A DNA stretch of 31,441 nucleotides from an uncultured Candidatus Melainabacteria bacterium (GTDB taxonomy: Bacteria > Cyanobacteriota > Vampirovibrionia > Gastranaerophilales > Gastranaerophilaceae). The stretch spans positions 1 through 31,441 of the forward strand of contig CAMHMW010000003.1 in assembly GCA_946186335.1 (NCBI GenBank). Direction: 5' to 3'. The notes under the pieces are model-generated. The model was given only the letters and a program-made list of their open reading frames with translations, ran no database searches and was not told the DNA's origin. This document shows positions 15,701-23,995 of the stretch, one piece after another; the stretch's first letter is position 1; each line of letters begins with the position of its first letter. Both the position numbers and the translations under genes were made by a program.

Positions 15701-18700
15701 ATTTTCGCATCAAGGTTAGGAATACCTTTCAGTTCTTTTTTGGAACCGTTTGCCACAAATTCTATATTAAAATCTTTCATGACTGCTGCTTTTTCAGCCG
15801 GTGACAGGGAATCTAGCGCCTGTTCCAAATCAGAAATAAAGGTATCATGAGGATACTTTAACGGAAGTCCGTTTTTGCCGTTATTTTTAAAATCTTTCCA
15901 TTTTATTTTGCTTTCAAAAGATGGGTCTGTAATAATTTTTGATTTTGGCTGATGCGGAGTTGTGGAAGTGTGAGCCTTCAGTTCACTGCTTTTCAGATTA
16001 AACTTATCAACCAAATCATTGTCTAATATTGCACCATATTGTGATTTATACGAATCGTACTCAAATATTAAATCATTCAGTTCTTTTTCGGTTTTACAGT
16101 TGTCAATTTGTTCTGCTAAGTTCTTAGAGAATGTTGCAGGGTCGGGTATAAGAGCGTTTGGCGGATATTCCGAAAGTTTCATGTATCTTTCAACAAGAAT
16201 GGTTTGCTTATCCGAACCGAGTAAAAACTCTTTACCCTTTTTGTAATCTTTTTCTATCCAGTCAGTTCCCTGTTTTTCGGTTTCGCTGACAATTTTATTT
16301 TGACTGTTTTTGGTGACAGAACTTTCAAATTCACCGTTGCTGTCATATTTATAAGTTGCCGTTTCGCCTGTTTTGGGGTTATGGGTTGCTATTGGCATAT
16401 TATTATCATCAACGGTAATTTTAAATCCATCATCGGTCACAAGAACCTTCTGACCTTTTTTATTTGTTTCAATTCCGACTACATCAACATCTTCCCCGAA
16501 AAATTTTATTTTCTTCGGTTTTTCGGGGGTAGGTATATCAATATCAGTATCTATATCTATTTCGGGCTTTGTAATCGTGGGGTCAACATCGGGGTGAAAA
16601 TCAACATCAGGAGATGTCGGTTTATGCAGTTTGGTGTGGGAAATTCTTGACATTACAATACCTGATGCAAAGTCAATAAAACCGTCCTGAGTAGTATAAT
16701 CACTTCCCGAAAGTTTTGTAATTCCGTACGCACCTGCGGTATTTATAATTTCTTCCGCAACCTCTGTTGCAACAACACTGCTCATTCCAAATGCTTCCAT
16801 AAGTTTTGGGGCTAACATACTCGATGCTGCACCAACACCTGCAAATGACATATTCATCAGTGTTTTGCGTAAAGTTTCTTCAACATCTTTTTTGTTTGAG
16901 AAGTTTACGGCTGCGGTTGCAACCCCTGCTGCTCCCATTTGTGTTGCGATTTTTGCGGCTTTTGATGAGTTTGCAAATTTTGTATATGCTCCGAAACCTT
17001 TTGAAACTTTATTTGCCGCACTTGCAATTCTTGCACCTTTTGCACCCCATTTTGCCGCACTGACAGCAAGTTTTGCCGTCGCAAGTTGTCCGACACCCGG
17101 TATAAACTGAAGGGCAATTGTTCCAGCAATTTCAAAACCTGCTGAGGTTATCATATCCGTCATTAATTGGTTTTCATTGAATTGCATAACATCTTTTACA
17201 ATATCGTTTGTTCCGTATGCGGCTTTTGTTAACAACTCCAAATCTTTTGTCATTTGCTCAATTGTCTTGCCGTCAGAGAGTTTCAAAAATTCTTCTTCAT
17301 ATTTTTCTTTTGATGTTTTTATAAAATCTCTCAAAACAGCCGCTTTTTCTTCATCGCTTGTAGCACTCATATTGTTAGCCTGAGCGTAGTTTGTTATAAC
17401 CTGTTCAAGTTCTTCATCAGAGAATTTCAGTTTGTCTTTCATTTCTTTTGAAAGTTTGTTAAAATCCATATCTTTTGTTTGCTTTTCAAGTTGCTCAAAG
17501 GCTTTTGCCGAAGCATCAAAAGTTGCGGCTTCTTCAAGATTTTCTTTTGCTTTTTGGCGAGCCTGAATTGCCTTCGGGTTAAAATCAATTCCGAAAATCT
17601 TTTTATATAACTTTAAGAATTGTTCTTCATCTCCGCTTTTTGCAGCCTGTTCAAGTTTTTTAACATCTTTTGCATATTTGCCCAGTTTGGCATCCATATC
17701 TTCTATTGTTGTGCATCCGAACAGTCCGCAGATAGAATCGCCTGCTTTGGCAACCCAGCCTTCTTCTTCTCTTGCGTCTTTATACATTTTCTGTACTTCT
17801 TTGTTCATCGCAACAAGTCCGTCTTCGCCTTCAATAAATGCTTTAATGGCTTCGGAGGTTGTCATTTCCGGAACTCCGCCCCGTGCGTTAACTTTTGCGG
17901 CTGCGGTTGCACCACGTAAGAAATCGAGCGATTTTTCCATATCTTTTGTGTTTACTCTGCCGATTTTGTCAAATTCGTGTTGTAAACTTTTGCGAAATTC
18001 TTTCTTTGCGTGTTTAATTTCTTCTTCGGGTACTCCCGCTTCTCTTGCGGCTTGTGCCATAGCATCAAATACTTTTTTGCAGGCTTTTTTTCTGTTGTCG
18101 TTTGATGCTCCGACTTCTGAACATATTGTATCTAACAGGGAAGAATCTGTACGTTTTTCTTCCACAACTTTGTCGTAATTGTCAAGAACGGCAACAATAT
18201 TATCTTTATTGATTTTATTCAGTTCTTTCCAGAAAATATCTTTATCTATTGCTGCTGCATTATCATCACAGATGTCATAAAGTTTGTTTGCGATTTTTTT
18301 GGCTTTTTTGTTAATTTTTTGTTGATTTTTAATTTTTTCAATATCAATCACCGGCTCAGGGTCGGGTGTTGGAGTCGGGTCAGGGTCAGGTGTCGGAGTT
18401 GGATCGGGACTTGGGGTTGGGTCAGGAGTCGGGGTGGGAGTTGGAGTTGGCGTAGGGTTCGGTGATGGATGAATCCTGCCGTTACGTTCGTCTATCCAGT
18501 CCTGAATTGCTCCTGCTCTGTCCTTTCTTCCTTTTAATATCGCCTCGTCTGCCTCAACTTCTCTCGGAATTAAAATTTCTTCTCCGACAAGGAAAAATTT
18601 TCTTCCTGTTCTCGGGTGTGTGTGAATTTTATCTTTGTTTAATTCCATTAATTCTTCTTTATCAACTCCGAAAAGTTCCGATAAAGATTTAAAACCTTCC

Positions 18701-19254
18701 CTGTTTTGAACGATAACCTTTGTATTACCTTTGCCGTCATATTCAACGGTCATGGTTTCTCCGTCAACAGTTTTTTCCTGTTTAATTTTCTTTCCGTCAG
18801 AATTGTAGAAATTCTTTGTTATGTTGCCGTTTTCATCTGTAATTGTTTCAACGGTAATTTCTTTTCCTGTTTCATCCGTAATTTTTTCTGTTATTGTGCC
18901 TGCAACTGCTGCCGCTACTGATTTTTGGGCAAGTGCTTTAATAAATCCGAACAAATCTTTTTGGGTTACATCTTTGGGTTTTTCTCCAAAAATTGCCGTA
19001 AGGAAATTATCTGCCTCATTACCCGACAGGTTGCCGTTTTGGATATAGTGTGCCATAAGGTCTTTGAACGCTTCAATTTCATCGGCTTCAAGAATTTTGC
19101 TGCCGTTATCAAGTCTGTCAAAGATAAGTAAATGTTTTTTGTTTTTTAACTGCTCACGCTTTACCTGATTATTAAAATCATTTAAACCGATAGTACCGTA
19201 TTTTCCGTTATCCAGTTTCAAATTAATCTTGTCTGTCATACACACTTTATCCAA
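12781..19254 (-). CDS. Giant multidomain toxin/effector-like protein: LysM - HD hydrolase - kinase-like - ADP-ribosyltransferase
   Basis: A single uninterrupted frame of 2157 codons from a TTG at 19254; an ATG five codons in (19239) is an equally possible start, and neither has a good ribosome binding site. Residues below count from the TTG. A LysM-like module is at 181-232 (LSELFGVDKEELMELN, EEILIPR). A Pro-Thr-Asp linker spans 262-301. Mostly helical, charged sequence fills 302-700. An Ala/Gly-rich hydrophobic stretch spans 700-845. An HD hydrolase domain covers about 1230-1370 (H1246, HD 1280-1281, H1296, HH 1328-1329, D1362). A kinase-like domain of HipA/PI-kinase style covers about 1535-1715 (K1578, E1587, D1648, N1653/N1654, D1667 in IDTGG). 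A C-terminal ADP-ribosyltransferase covers about 2005-2157 (R2014, S2081-T2082, E2124-x-E2126). There is no signal peptide. It is the first gene of an operon with two small paralogues. The domain motifs are seen; a toxin or effector role is inferred. Confidence 0.9.
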   Translation of the reverse strand: MDKVCMTDKINLKLDNGKYGTIGLNDFNNQVKREQLKNKKHLLIFDRLDNGSKILEADEIEAFKDLMAHYIQNGNLSGNEADNFLTAIFGEKPKDVTQKDLFGFIKALAQKSVAAAVAGTITEKITDETGKEITVETITDENGNITKNFYNSDGKKIKQEKTVDGETMTVEYDGKGNTKVIVQNREGFKSLSELFGVDKEELMELNKDKIHTHPRTGRKFFLVGEEILIPREVEADEAILKGRKDRAGAIQDWIDERNGRIHPSPNPTPTPTPTPTPDPTPSPDPTPTPDPDPTPTPDPEPVIDIEKIKNQQKINKKAKKIANKLYDICDDNAAAIDKDIFWKELNKINKDNIVAVLDNYDKVVEEKRTDSSLLDTICSEVGASNDNRKKACKKVFDAMAQAAREAGVPEEEIKHAKKEFRKSLQHEFDKIGRVNTKDMEKSLDFLRGATAAAKVNARGGVPEMTTSEAIKAFIEGEDGLVAMNKEVQKMYKDAREEEGWVAKAGDSICGLFGCTTIEDMDAKLGKYAKDVKKLEQAAKSGDEEQFLKLYKKIFGIDFNPKAIQARQKAKENLEEAATFDASAKAFEQLEKQTKDMDFNKLSKEMKDKLKFSDEELEQVITNYAQANNMSATSDEEKAAVLRDFIKTSKEKYEEEFLKLSDGKTIEQMTKDLELLTKAAYGTNDIVKDVMQFNENQLMTDMITSAGFEIAGTIALQFIPGVGQLATAKLAVSAAKWGAKGARIASAANKVSKGFGAYTKFANSSKAAKIATQMGAAGVATAAVNFSNKKDVEETLRKTLMNMSFAGVGAASSMLAPKLMEAFGMSSVVATEVAEEIINTAGAYGITKLSGSDYTTQDGFIDFASGIVMSRISHTKLHKPTSPDVDFHPDVDPTITKPEIDIDTDIDIPTPEKPKKIKFFGEDVDVVGIETNKKGQKVLVTDDGFKITVDDNNMPIATHNPKTGETATYKYDSNGEFESSVTKNSQNKIVSETEKQGTDWIEKDYKKGKEFLLGSDKQTILVERYMKLSEYPPNALIPDPATFSKNLAEQIDNCKTEKELNDLIFEYDSYKSQYGAILDNDLVDKFNLKSSELKAHTSTTPHQPKSKIITDPSFESKIKWKDFKNNGKNGLPLKYPHDTFISDLEQALDSLSPAEKAAVMKDFNIEFVANGSKKELKGIPNLDAKINSPAHQKIMDLLNKYAKENEIIISPASLKQELENFIQDVPEFSFMIGKAQNGIHSYSLDIHTLENLKNALKQVETSYPLMSAEDKEILKMSILLHDIGKQFKGTGISDTGHAALSKAMTEKILERFNYPQATKDRILNLIENHHWFKEFNKGNMSADDVINMFGSDLSLAKIMAKADLESVSDTFHLTVLDPSKTLTQYEYDKLLKQKMDSIKPSAGTFIGHELSIGLLTKGEKYILDSSKVDKLILGNNGFEFDINDPQFKKLCNQLNEGESFAIGCTNPNTTYADVKLQVGKYEDGVGSHHIVVTKKNGQIIIEPRKDVTVVKDIKTKVTSDPVLKAEIDKMRAKATKISTRTFDINGKKVPFEILEGTQGGSNPGFFAINKLTGEMFYVKKGGSQSKAELLAAQLYKEAGCNVPEITTFKDTDGSIGTMSKYEPGLTPITSANALVNDQFGMDVLTANWDAVVSNNTCLTKDGKAICIDTGGTFDFHAHQNSSKPFTNIPMELLTFFDGHNSTAAHIYSKLTREDLIKTLEKAVSLKDKDISSLASGAGVPHYADILIKRKKFLKQFLEELKKDPTPMGADKHAFIQKKYGAALEKMIEQAKSDGDLQDITQALDNIQDKNLKMKLQDLVQKQEAKLAAIAPKPKYLSEVQIQNMLKKAGFTQDYSGNLTLKFDNTAKTKYEKLYGSYQLGHIINKLEMPLTSTDIKNIQTMINEASLVMNIKNLDMQQLVLVYQNVKSSGLFHSADMSPSKWASILTIATTKPISADALAALHSFKGSSTSINHALSELAKIPPGHVSPHVQAQIDAIQSYLSTQILPESIKVTRVEGYYGSGNPYGCLHTATLPDGTPLDKALEQARLAGGQAIKDMEYKVNVQTIASGENLTATNERFTSTRIADSGSGKSGSGKIVWDLTIEKGSKGCYLEGNNMDGSINSEKEFILQKDSKFVITGIKWDPSIDKWRVTAKVHN
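18352..18471 (-). repeat. Low-complexity tandem repeat coding the Pro-Thr-Asp linker of the giant protein
   Basis: About 120 bases of degenerate six-base units encode alternating Pro with Thr, Asp or Ser (residues 262-301), ending in DPEP. Such linkers separate a surface- or wall-binding module (here the LysM-like part) from the rest of the chain, and the array is prone to changes in length. Confidence 0.85.
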
Positions 19255-19348
19255 TATTCTACATACACTTCATGCTCTATAACGACCTTTTGGAGAAAAA
19301 CTTTAATAATACAAAATTACAAATTAATATTTATTTACAAAATTGTTA

Positions 19349-19377
19349 TTGTCCGATATTCAAATTTTGTTTATAAT
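19349..19377 (+). promoter_or_regulatory. Sigma-70-type promoter of the FtsB-like gene
   Basis: TTGTCC (19349-19354) and a perfect TATAAT (19372-19377) are spaced by 17 bases on the plus strand. A start of transcription near 19384 leaves a very short leader holding AGAGGGA. This promoter lies inside the 5' end of the longest open frame, which helps to fix the real start further down. Confidence 0.7.
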
Positions 19378-19396
19378 TAGGATAGAGGGATTTAAT

Positions 19397-19870
19397 TTGT
19401 CGGACGAATTATCACAAATACCTAAAAAGAAATTTCGAAAAAAAAGGAAAGAAAAAAATTTAGGCGCAAAAACGGGGTTTAAATGTTCTTTCTTTACTAT
19501 TGTACTGATTTTTTGTCTGTGCCAAATCGGTTACGGTGCGATATTAAACGTAAGTAAAATTATTTCCTACAAAGGTAAAATGATGACTCTTGAAAACCTT
19601 TTAAGACAGGCAGAGCTGAGAAATCAGGATTTAAAAAACGAAAAAAAAGTTGTGACATCCGACAACAGCCTTGAGGGTATTGCAAGAAATAATCTGAAAA
19701 TGGCGGGAGAGGACGAAGTTCTCATTATTATTAACAAAAAACAGGAAGAACCGGTTAAGAAAAAAAGTTTTTGGAATTTCAAACCGTTTTGGGTAAAAGA
19801 CAAAGATGTTCAGGATGACGAACAAACCGCAGAACATATAAATATTCCGACAGAGGTTGTAGAAGAATAG
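19397..19870 (+). CDS. FtsB/DivIC-like septum formation initiator protein
   Basis: A 158-residue bitopic membrane protein. A basic cytoplasmic N terminus (KKKFRKKRKEK) is followed by one hydrophobic helix (SFFTIVLIFCLCQIGYGAIL), a coiled coil (about 75-95), and then the FtsB/DivIC hallmark in which EGIARNNLKMAGEDEVLIII resembles the (E)xIAR..L.M...GE block of the family. These proteins sit in the divisome with FtsL and FtsQ. The last 50 residues are an extra charged tail with a WNFKPFW patch. I start at TTG 19397, which has AGAGGGA six bases upstream; the longer frame to 19343 overlaps the promoter. A TPR gene follows 14 bases later. Confidence 0.75.
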   Translation: MSDELSQIPKKKFRKKRKEKNLGAKTGFKCSFFTIVLIFCLCQIGYGAILNVSKIISYKGKMMTLENLLRQAELRNQDLKNEKKVVTSDNSLEGIARNNLKMAGEDEVLIIINKKQEEPVKKKSFWNFKPFWVKDKDVQDDEQTAEHINIPTEVVEE

Positions 19871-19884
19871 AAACGGGCTTTATT

Positions 19885-21453
19885 ATGGAAAATCAACAGG
19901 TTATTGAATATATAAAACAGGCGTTTGAACTTAAAGAGATGAAGAATTACAAACCCGCAATTGAGATGCTTTATAAGGCACTGGAAATTGAAAACGACAA
20001 TGTTTCAATTCTTGCTCAAATCGGGGAACTTTATTTTCTTATGACAAATTACGGCAGAGCGTTACAGTATTTTGAAAAAGCACTTTCAATTAATCCTCTG
20101 CATATTCAAAGTTTAAAACAAATGGCTGTTATAAAAGAACGCCAAAACGATTTGGATAGTGTTCTGAATATTACAACCCAGATTTTTGACATGGAGCCAA
20201 ATGAACAAAACCTCAAAGAACTTGTAAAAATTCTTTCAAAACTTAAATTATTATGCGAACTTGACAAATACAAAGACAGTGAATTTTACACAAATGATGT
20301 GAAGATTGAATGCGCAAATGCGTTTTATTTAAACGGTGAGAAAGAAAAAGCAAAAGAAATACTCACCCAATGCGACAACAACGATGAAAAAGTTATGTTG
20401 TTAAACGGTAAAATCAAGTTTGATGAAAACGATTTAGAGGGCGCAAAAGAAATTTTTAACCAAATAGGAAAAAATACCCAAAACCCCGAAATATTAAATT
20501 ATCTTGGTTTATTCGAACTGGAAAATATGAATTTTGTAGAGGCGATAAAAGATTTTTCAAAAGCCTCAAATATAGATAAATACAATTCTGTCTATTATTT
20601 TAATCTCGGGAATGCGTATTTTTACAACGGTTGGATGGAAGAAGCCCAGAGAGCATACCAAAAAGCCCTTTATATAGACCCGCAAAATATAGACTATCGT
20701 TATGCTCTGGCGTATCTGTATTATGATAAGAAAGATTACGGAAAAGCAAAACAAGAAAATGACGTGATTTTGGAAAATAATCCGCATCATGTTCAGGGAC
20801 GCAATTTAAAAGCACTTTTGCTTGCCTATGAAAAAGATTTTATCGGCGCAAAAAATATTCTCGAAGAAAATCTAAAAAACGGTATGACGGATGATTTTAC
20901 AAAAAGTGCGCTGAGTAAAATTTATACAGAACTGAATATCTATAATAAAGCTGAAAATCTTGTTAAAGAAATGATAGAGTCAAACCCTGATAATCTCGGT
21001 TATCTGAGTGATTTGGCTGAAATTTATATCAAAGAAAAAGATTATGACAAGGCGCTGGAATTAGCAGACAAAATTCTTAAAAAAAATCCGAATTATATTA
21101 TGGGTAATATATTGGGTGCGAAAACGGCGATATTAAAGGAAGATTACGAACTGGCGAAAGACTATGCACAGGAAGCAATTTCGCTTGATATAAACTGCGC
21201 ACAGGGGTATTATTATCTGGCGCTTGTAAGAGAAAAAACAGACGATTTGGAAGAAGCCATTGAATGTATGAAAAGGGCAATTTTATACGATTTGAATAAC
21301 GCCGAATATTATGAAAAAATGAGTGATTTTTATAAGCAGAAAGAAGACTATAAAACAGCGCTTGAATATATTGCCGAGGCAGAAAGTATTGATAATTCAA
21401 CCGAATACAAACTTCAATATGCCGAACTTGTTAAGTTGAACAGAAAAAAATAA
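19885..21453 (+). CDS. Tetratricopeptide repeat protein
   Basis: A 522-residue protein made almost wholly of tetratricopeptide repeats, about fourteen helix-turn-helix units of 34 residues with the usual pattern (for example YFNLGNAYFYNGWMEEA and YYYLALVREKTDDLEEA). TPR arrays are protein-protein interaction scaffolds. No signal peptide or membrane segment is present, so it is probably cytoplasmic or bound to the membrane through a partner. The ribosome binding site is weak. It lies 14 bases after the FtsB-like gene, so the two are cotranscribed and may work together in envelope or division processes; that link is inferred from position only. Confidence 0.92.
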   Translation: MENQQVIEYIKQAFELKEMKNYKPAIEMLYKALEIENDNVSILAQIGELYFLMTNYGRALQYFEKALSINPLHIQSLKQMAVIKERQNDLDSVLNITTQIFDMEPNEQNLKELVKILSKLKLLCELDKYKDSEFYTNDVKIECANAFYLNGEKEKAKEILTQCDNNDEKVMLLNGKIKFDENDLEGAKEIFNQIGKNTQNPEILNYLGLFELENMNFVEAIKDFSKASNIDKYNSVYYFNLGNAYFYNGWMEEAQRAYQKALYIDPQNIDYRYALAYLYYDKKDYGKAKQENDVILENNPHHVQGRNLKALLLAYEKDFIGAKNILEENLKNGMTDDFTKSALSKIYTELNIYNKAENLVKEMIESNPDNLGYLSDLAEIYIKEKDYDKALELADKILKKNPNYIMGNILGAKTAILKEDYELAKDYAQEAISLDINCAQGYYYLALVREKTDDLEEAIECMKRAILYDLNNAEYYEKMSDFYKQKEDYKTALEYIAEAESIDNSTEYKLQYAELVKLNRKK

Positions 21454-21489
21454 TAATCGTTAATAAATTATAAGTTTTGTCAAAAATTT

Positions 21490-21517
21490 TTGCCTTTGTA
21501 AAAAAGATAGATATAAT
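21490..21517 (+). promoter_or_regulatory. Candidate promoter of the secreted metallopeptidase gene
   Basis: TTGCCT (21490-21495) and a perfect TATAAT (21512-21517), spaced by 16 bases, lie about 31 bases before the ATG. A GGAGAG ribosome binding site is just upstream of that ATG. Confidence 0.55.
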
Positions 21518-21547
21518 AAGAATATAACTGTCTATCGGAGAGAAAGT

Positions 21548-22243
21548 ATGAATTTAAAAAGATTTATAACACGAATATTAGCGATTTCAATTATATTCAC
21601 AGGGATACATGGGTTTTCATACGGTGCAAAAACACCTGATTTAACTGTACCGCATCAGTATCCCGCAAAATACACCCCCGAATATATAAAACAAATTACC
21701 CCGAATTACAAAGAAGTCGGCAAGGATGAAGTGTTTTACGTTGCTCTTGATATGCTTAAAGATACCGAAGGAATGTTCTCCCGTAACGCTATTTTGGGAA
21801 ATAATCTTTCACAAAAACCCGTTAAAATAGAGTTTCGTAATCTGGGACAGATAAATCAGGAATATGCAACATTTGATGCTCTCGGGTGGAAAAAAGGCAA
21901 GAATTTATACATTTATATAAATCAGAAACACAAAGATGCACCGGCAGGAGCTATTGCGGCTTTGCTTGCTCATGAGGCACTTCATCAGGACGAATTTAAT
22001 TCACTTGCGGAAGAAACTTATGCATGGACTATGGAAGCAGTTGTTTGGGATGATATATTAAAAATCTATCCGGAAGCAAATCAGGAATCTAACTCGCTTG
22101 TAAAACGTGAAAATACTCTTAAAAAACTTTTGGAAAAAGGCAGACAGGCGGGAAAACCAAGCCAGTATATTAAAAAAGCGGTATTGCAGAACGAAGGATA
22201 CAAGAAACTCCCCTCATATTCTCCCGGATTTGATAAATTATAA
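21548..22243 (+). CDS. Secreted HExxH zinc metallopeptidase-like protein
   Basis: A 231-residue protein with an N-terminal signal peptide (positively charged start, hydrophobic core to about residue 20, likely cleavage after SYGA). At H142-E143-x-x-H146 it has a zinc-binding HEALH motif, and a glutamate pair follows at 155-156 (LAEETYAW), the spacing expected of a gluzincin third ligand. No closer family name can be given. The C-terminal third is helical and lysine-rich. It is a single-gene unit with its own promoter and a good ribosome binding site. A periplasmic or secreted protease is the likely role, with unknown substrate. The next 240 bases up to the flagellar operon hold no gene. Confidence 0.75.
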   Translation: MNLKRFITRILAISIIFTGIHGFSYGAKTPDLTVPHQYPAKYTPEYIKQITPNYKEVGKDEVFYVALDMLKDTEGMFSRNAILGNNLSQKPVKIEFRNLGQINQEYATFDALGWKKGKNLYIYINQKHKDAPAGAIAALLAHEALHQDEFNSLAEETYAWTMEAVVWDDILKIYPEANQESNSLVKRENTLKKLLEKGRQAGKPSQYIKKAVLQNEGYKKLPSYSPGFDKL

Positions 22244-22430
22244 GTATTTTGTCTGGCTGAAAGCACGGTTATGTAAGTTGAGCATACTTGCCCAACAAAA
22301 ACACTTTGTAAAAATTTTCCATTTTCCACTTTCAATTTTCAATTATTTAACCCCCCCTCTTGACTTTTCAAAAATAGTCATTAAATACATGCAAAATGTC
22401 CTCCAAACGTACGATTTTTACCAAAAAGAT

Positions 22431-22457
22431 TAAGGAAAAAACCGTTTCGGCCGACAA
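22431..22457 (+). promoter_or_regulatory. Sigma-28 (FliA)-like promoter of the flagellar rod operon
   Basis: TAAG (22431-22434), exactly 15 bases, then GCCGACAA (22450-22457) differs by one base in each box from the FliA consensus TAAA-N15-GCCGATAA. It lies 25 bases before the first flagellar ATG. A looser TTGACT further upstream (22372-22377) has no good partner. Confidence 0.65.
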
Positions 22458-22482
22458 TATTAATAAAAAGCAGAGGTAGAGT

Positions 22483-23181
22483 ATGAGCATAAGACTAAAT
22501 GGCGGAATACAGTACGATGACAGCGGAATAACCGCATCAATACGTGCTATGCACTTAGACAGTGAAATAGTCGGAATAACAAACGAAAATATAAGCGGAT
22601 TTGATAAGGTCGGCTATCAACGGCGAGAGGCTGTTGTATCATCATTTGCGGAATTTTTGGGTGTTCATGCTCTGTCAAAAACCAGAGATGATAAAGTCGG
22701 ACGTATAGCGGTTTCTGAAAATCCCTTAGATATAGCGCTTGCAAATAAGGGTTATTTTCAGACAAAAGATAAAAACGGGGTAAAACTCACCCGTGACGGA
22801 CGTTTTCAGATAGCAAAAGACGGTACTCTTGTAACTCTGGAAAATGCTCAGGTGTTATCAGATGCAGGTGTTCCGATAGTTTTTCCGTTTATTCCGCAGG
22901 ATTTGAAACAGGTCAAAGTGGACAGAACAGGCAAAGTAACACTAATTGATGAAAAAAACGGTAAACCTATAAAAATAGGTCATATCGGAGTGGTTGACCA
23001 TAACGGAATTGCGGTAGTAGAGCCTAATGTCAAGCAGGGTTATAACGAATTTTCAAATGTGGAATTGCAGCAGGAATTTTTATCGTTAATGCCTGTTATA
23101 AAGAATTTTGATGCAAACAGACAGATGTTTATGCTTCAAAATTCGGTACTTGGCAAATCAATTTCGCAATTAAGTCAATAG
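22483..23181 (+). CDS. Flagellar hook-basal body protein, FlgF/FlgG family (divergent copy)
   Basis: A 232-residue rod-type protein. The middle is typical of FlgF/FlgG (NPLDIALANKGYFQTKD, LTRDGRFQIAKDGTLVT), and the C-terminal helix carries the usual SNVELQQEFLSLMPVIKNF pattern. The N-terminal helix is diverged: the common N-x-A-N-x-x-T-x-G-Y-K motif is replaced by NENISGFDKVGYQRR. It would form part of the periplasmic rod of the flagellum. It is the first gene after the sigma-28-like promoter. The following 91-base spacer has GC-rich partial inverted repeats that may be an RNA-processing or attenuation hairpin. I cannot decide between FlgF and FlgG, so no symbol is given. Confidence 0.85.
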   Translation: MSIRLNGGIQYDDSGITASIRAMHLDSEIVGITNENISGFDKVGYQRREAVVSSFAEFLGVHALSKTRDDKVGRIAVSENPLDIALANKGYFQTKDKNGVKLTRDGRFQIAKDGTLVTLENAQVLSDAGVPIVFPFIPQDLKQVKVDRTGKVTLIDEKNGKPIKIGHIGVVDHNGIAVVEPNVKQGYNEFSNVELQQEFLSLMPVIKNFDANRQMFMLQNSVLGKSISQLSQ

Positions 23182-23272
23182 AGGGTAAAAAACTCTCACC
23201 CGAATTTCTGAGTCCACAAAGAAATTCAACCCTCTCCCATAGGGCGGGGGAAAGATAGAAAGAGGTAGAAGA

Positions 23273-23989
23273 ATGTATAATTTACAAGGTATAATTTCAA
23301 AAGGTACAAATAACGCACTGGTACAGTTTGAACGTTTCGGACAAATTGCAAATAACCTTGCAAATGTTCAGACAACAGGTTATAAAAACATAACTTTTGA
23401 ACAGATATTAAAAGAGGACGGATATTTAACCGGTTCTGTCAAGACAAATTATACACAGGGTTCTATCAGAATAACCTCTGATCCTTATGATGTAGCAATA
23501 GATGGAGCGGGTTATATTCCCGTAACCTCTGAAACAGGTGAGGTTCAATATACAAGGGACGGGGCATTCAGACAAGGTAAAAACGGCTATCTTGTCACAC
23601 GTGACGGTTGGATAGTCGGCGAGGGTATCCAAATTCCGACAAACTGCTTTAAGTTTGAAATAAAGAAAAACGGTGAAGTATTCGCTTATGATGCAAGAGG
23701 TGACAAACCGAAAAAAATCGGAACAATTCCGCTTGTAAGATTTGACAACCCCGCAGGCATGGAATTAGGTGATATGAACCGTCTTAAACCAACCGATGAA
23801 GCCGGAGAAGCAAGATTGGTAAAAGACCATGACTGTTTCAGACAGAACAATTTGGAAATGTCAAACGTAAGTATTTATCGTTCCGCAACGGATATGCTCA
23901 GATTAAACGCATCAATGCTTGCAAGTATGCAGATGTTAAAACTTGCGGATAATATGTATAACAAAGCAATTAACATAAGGGAGGCATAA
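23273..23989 (+). CDS. flgG: Flagellar basal-body rod protein, FlgG/FlgF family
   Basis: A 238-residue axial protein with the canonical N-terminal motif NLANVQTTGYK, the central DVAIDGAGYIPV and YTRDGAFRQGKNGYLV blocks, and the C-terminal LEMSNVSIYRSATDMLRLNASM motif. It builds the distal rod that links the basal body to the hook. FlgG is usually 260 residues, so this is slightly short and FlgF is an alternative name. A ribosome binding site AGAGG lies eight bases before the ATG. It is followed by flgB at six bases. Confidence 0.88.
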   Translation: MYNLQGIISKGTNNALVQFERFGQIANNLANVQTTGYKNITFEQILKEDGYLTGSVKTNYTQGSIRITSDPYDVAIDGAGYIPVTSETGEVQYTRDGAFRQGKNGYLVTRDGWIVGEGIQIPTNCFKFEIKKNGEVFAYDARGDKPKKIGTIPLVRFDNPAGMELGDMNRLKPTDEAGEARLVKDHDCFRQNNLEMSNVSIYRSATDMLRLNASMLASMQMLKLADNMYNKAINIREA

Positions 23990-23995
23990 TAGGTA

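Noticed and set aside
16300..18178. Long plus-strand open frames opposite the giant gene (for example 17678-18178 and 16300-16650)
   Set aside because: They have low-complexity, hydrophobic or Ser/Ala-rich translations and no ribosome binding site, and they lie entirely inside a gene with clear domain motifs on the other strand.
18352..18471. Regular repeat considered as a CRISPR array or minisatellite of its own
   Set aside because: The units are about six bases with no spacers and stay in frame, encoding the Pro-Thr-Asp linker.
12781..19254. Giant gene as an RHS/YD-repeat toxin
   Set aside because: Only short YD-like fragments (for example DENGNITKNFYNSDGKK near 140-155 and YKYDSNGEFE near 968-977) occur; there is no long YD-repeat shell or RHS core motif.
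22244..22430. Possible small gene between the metallopeptidase and flagellar operon
   Set aside because: No frame has a start with a ribosome binding site; the translations are unremarkable and the segment reads as non-coding.
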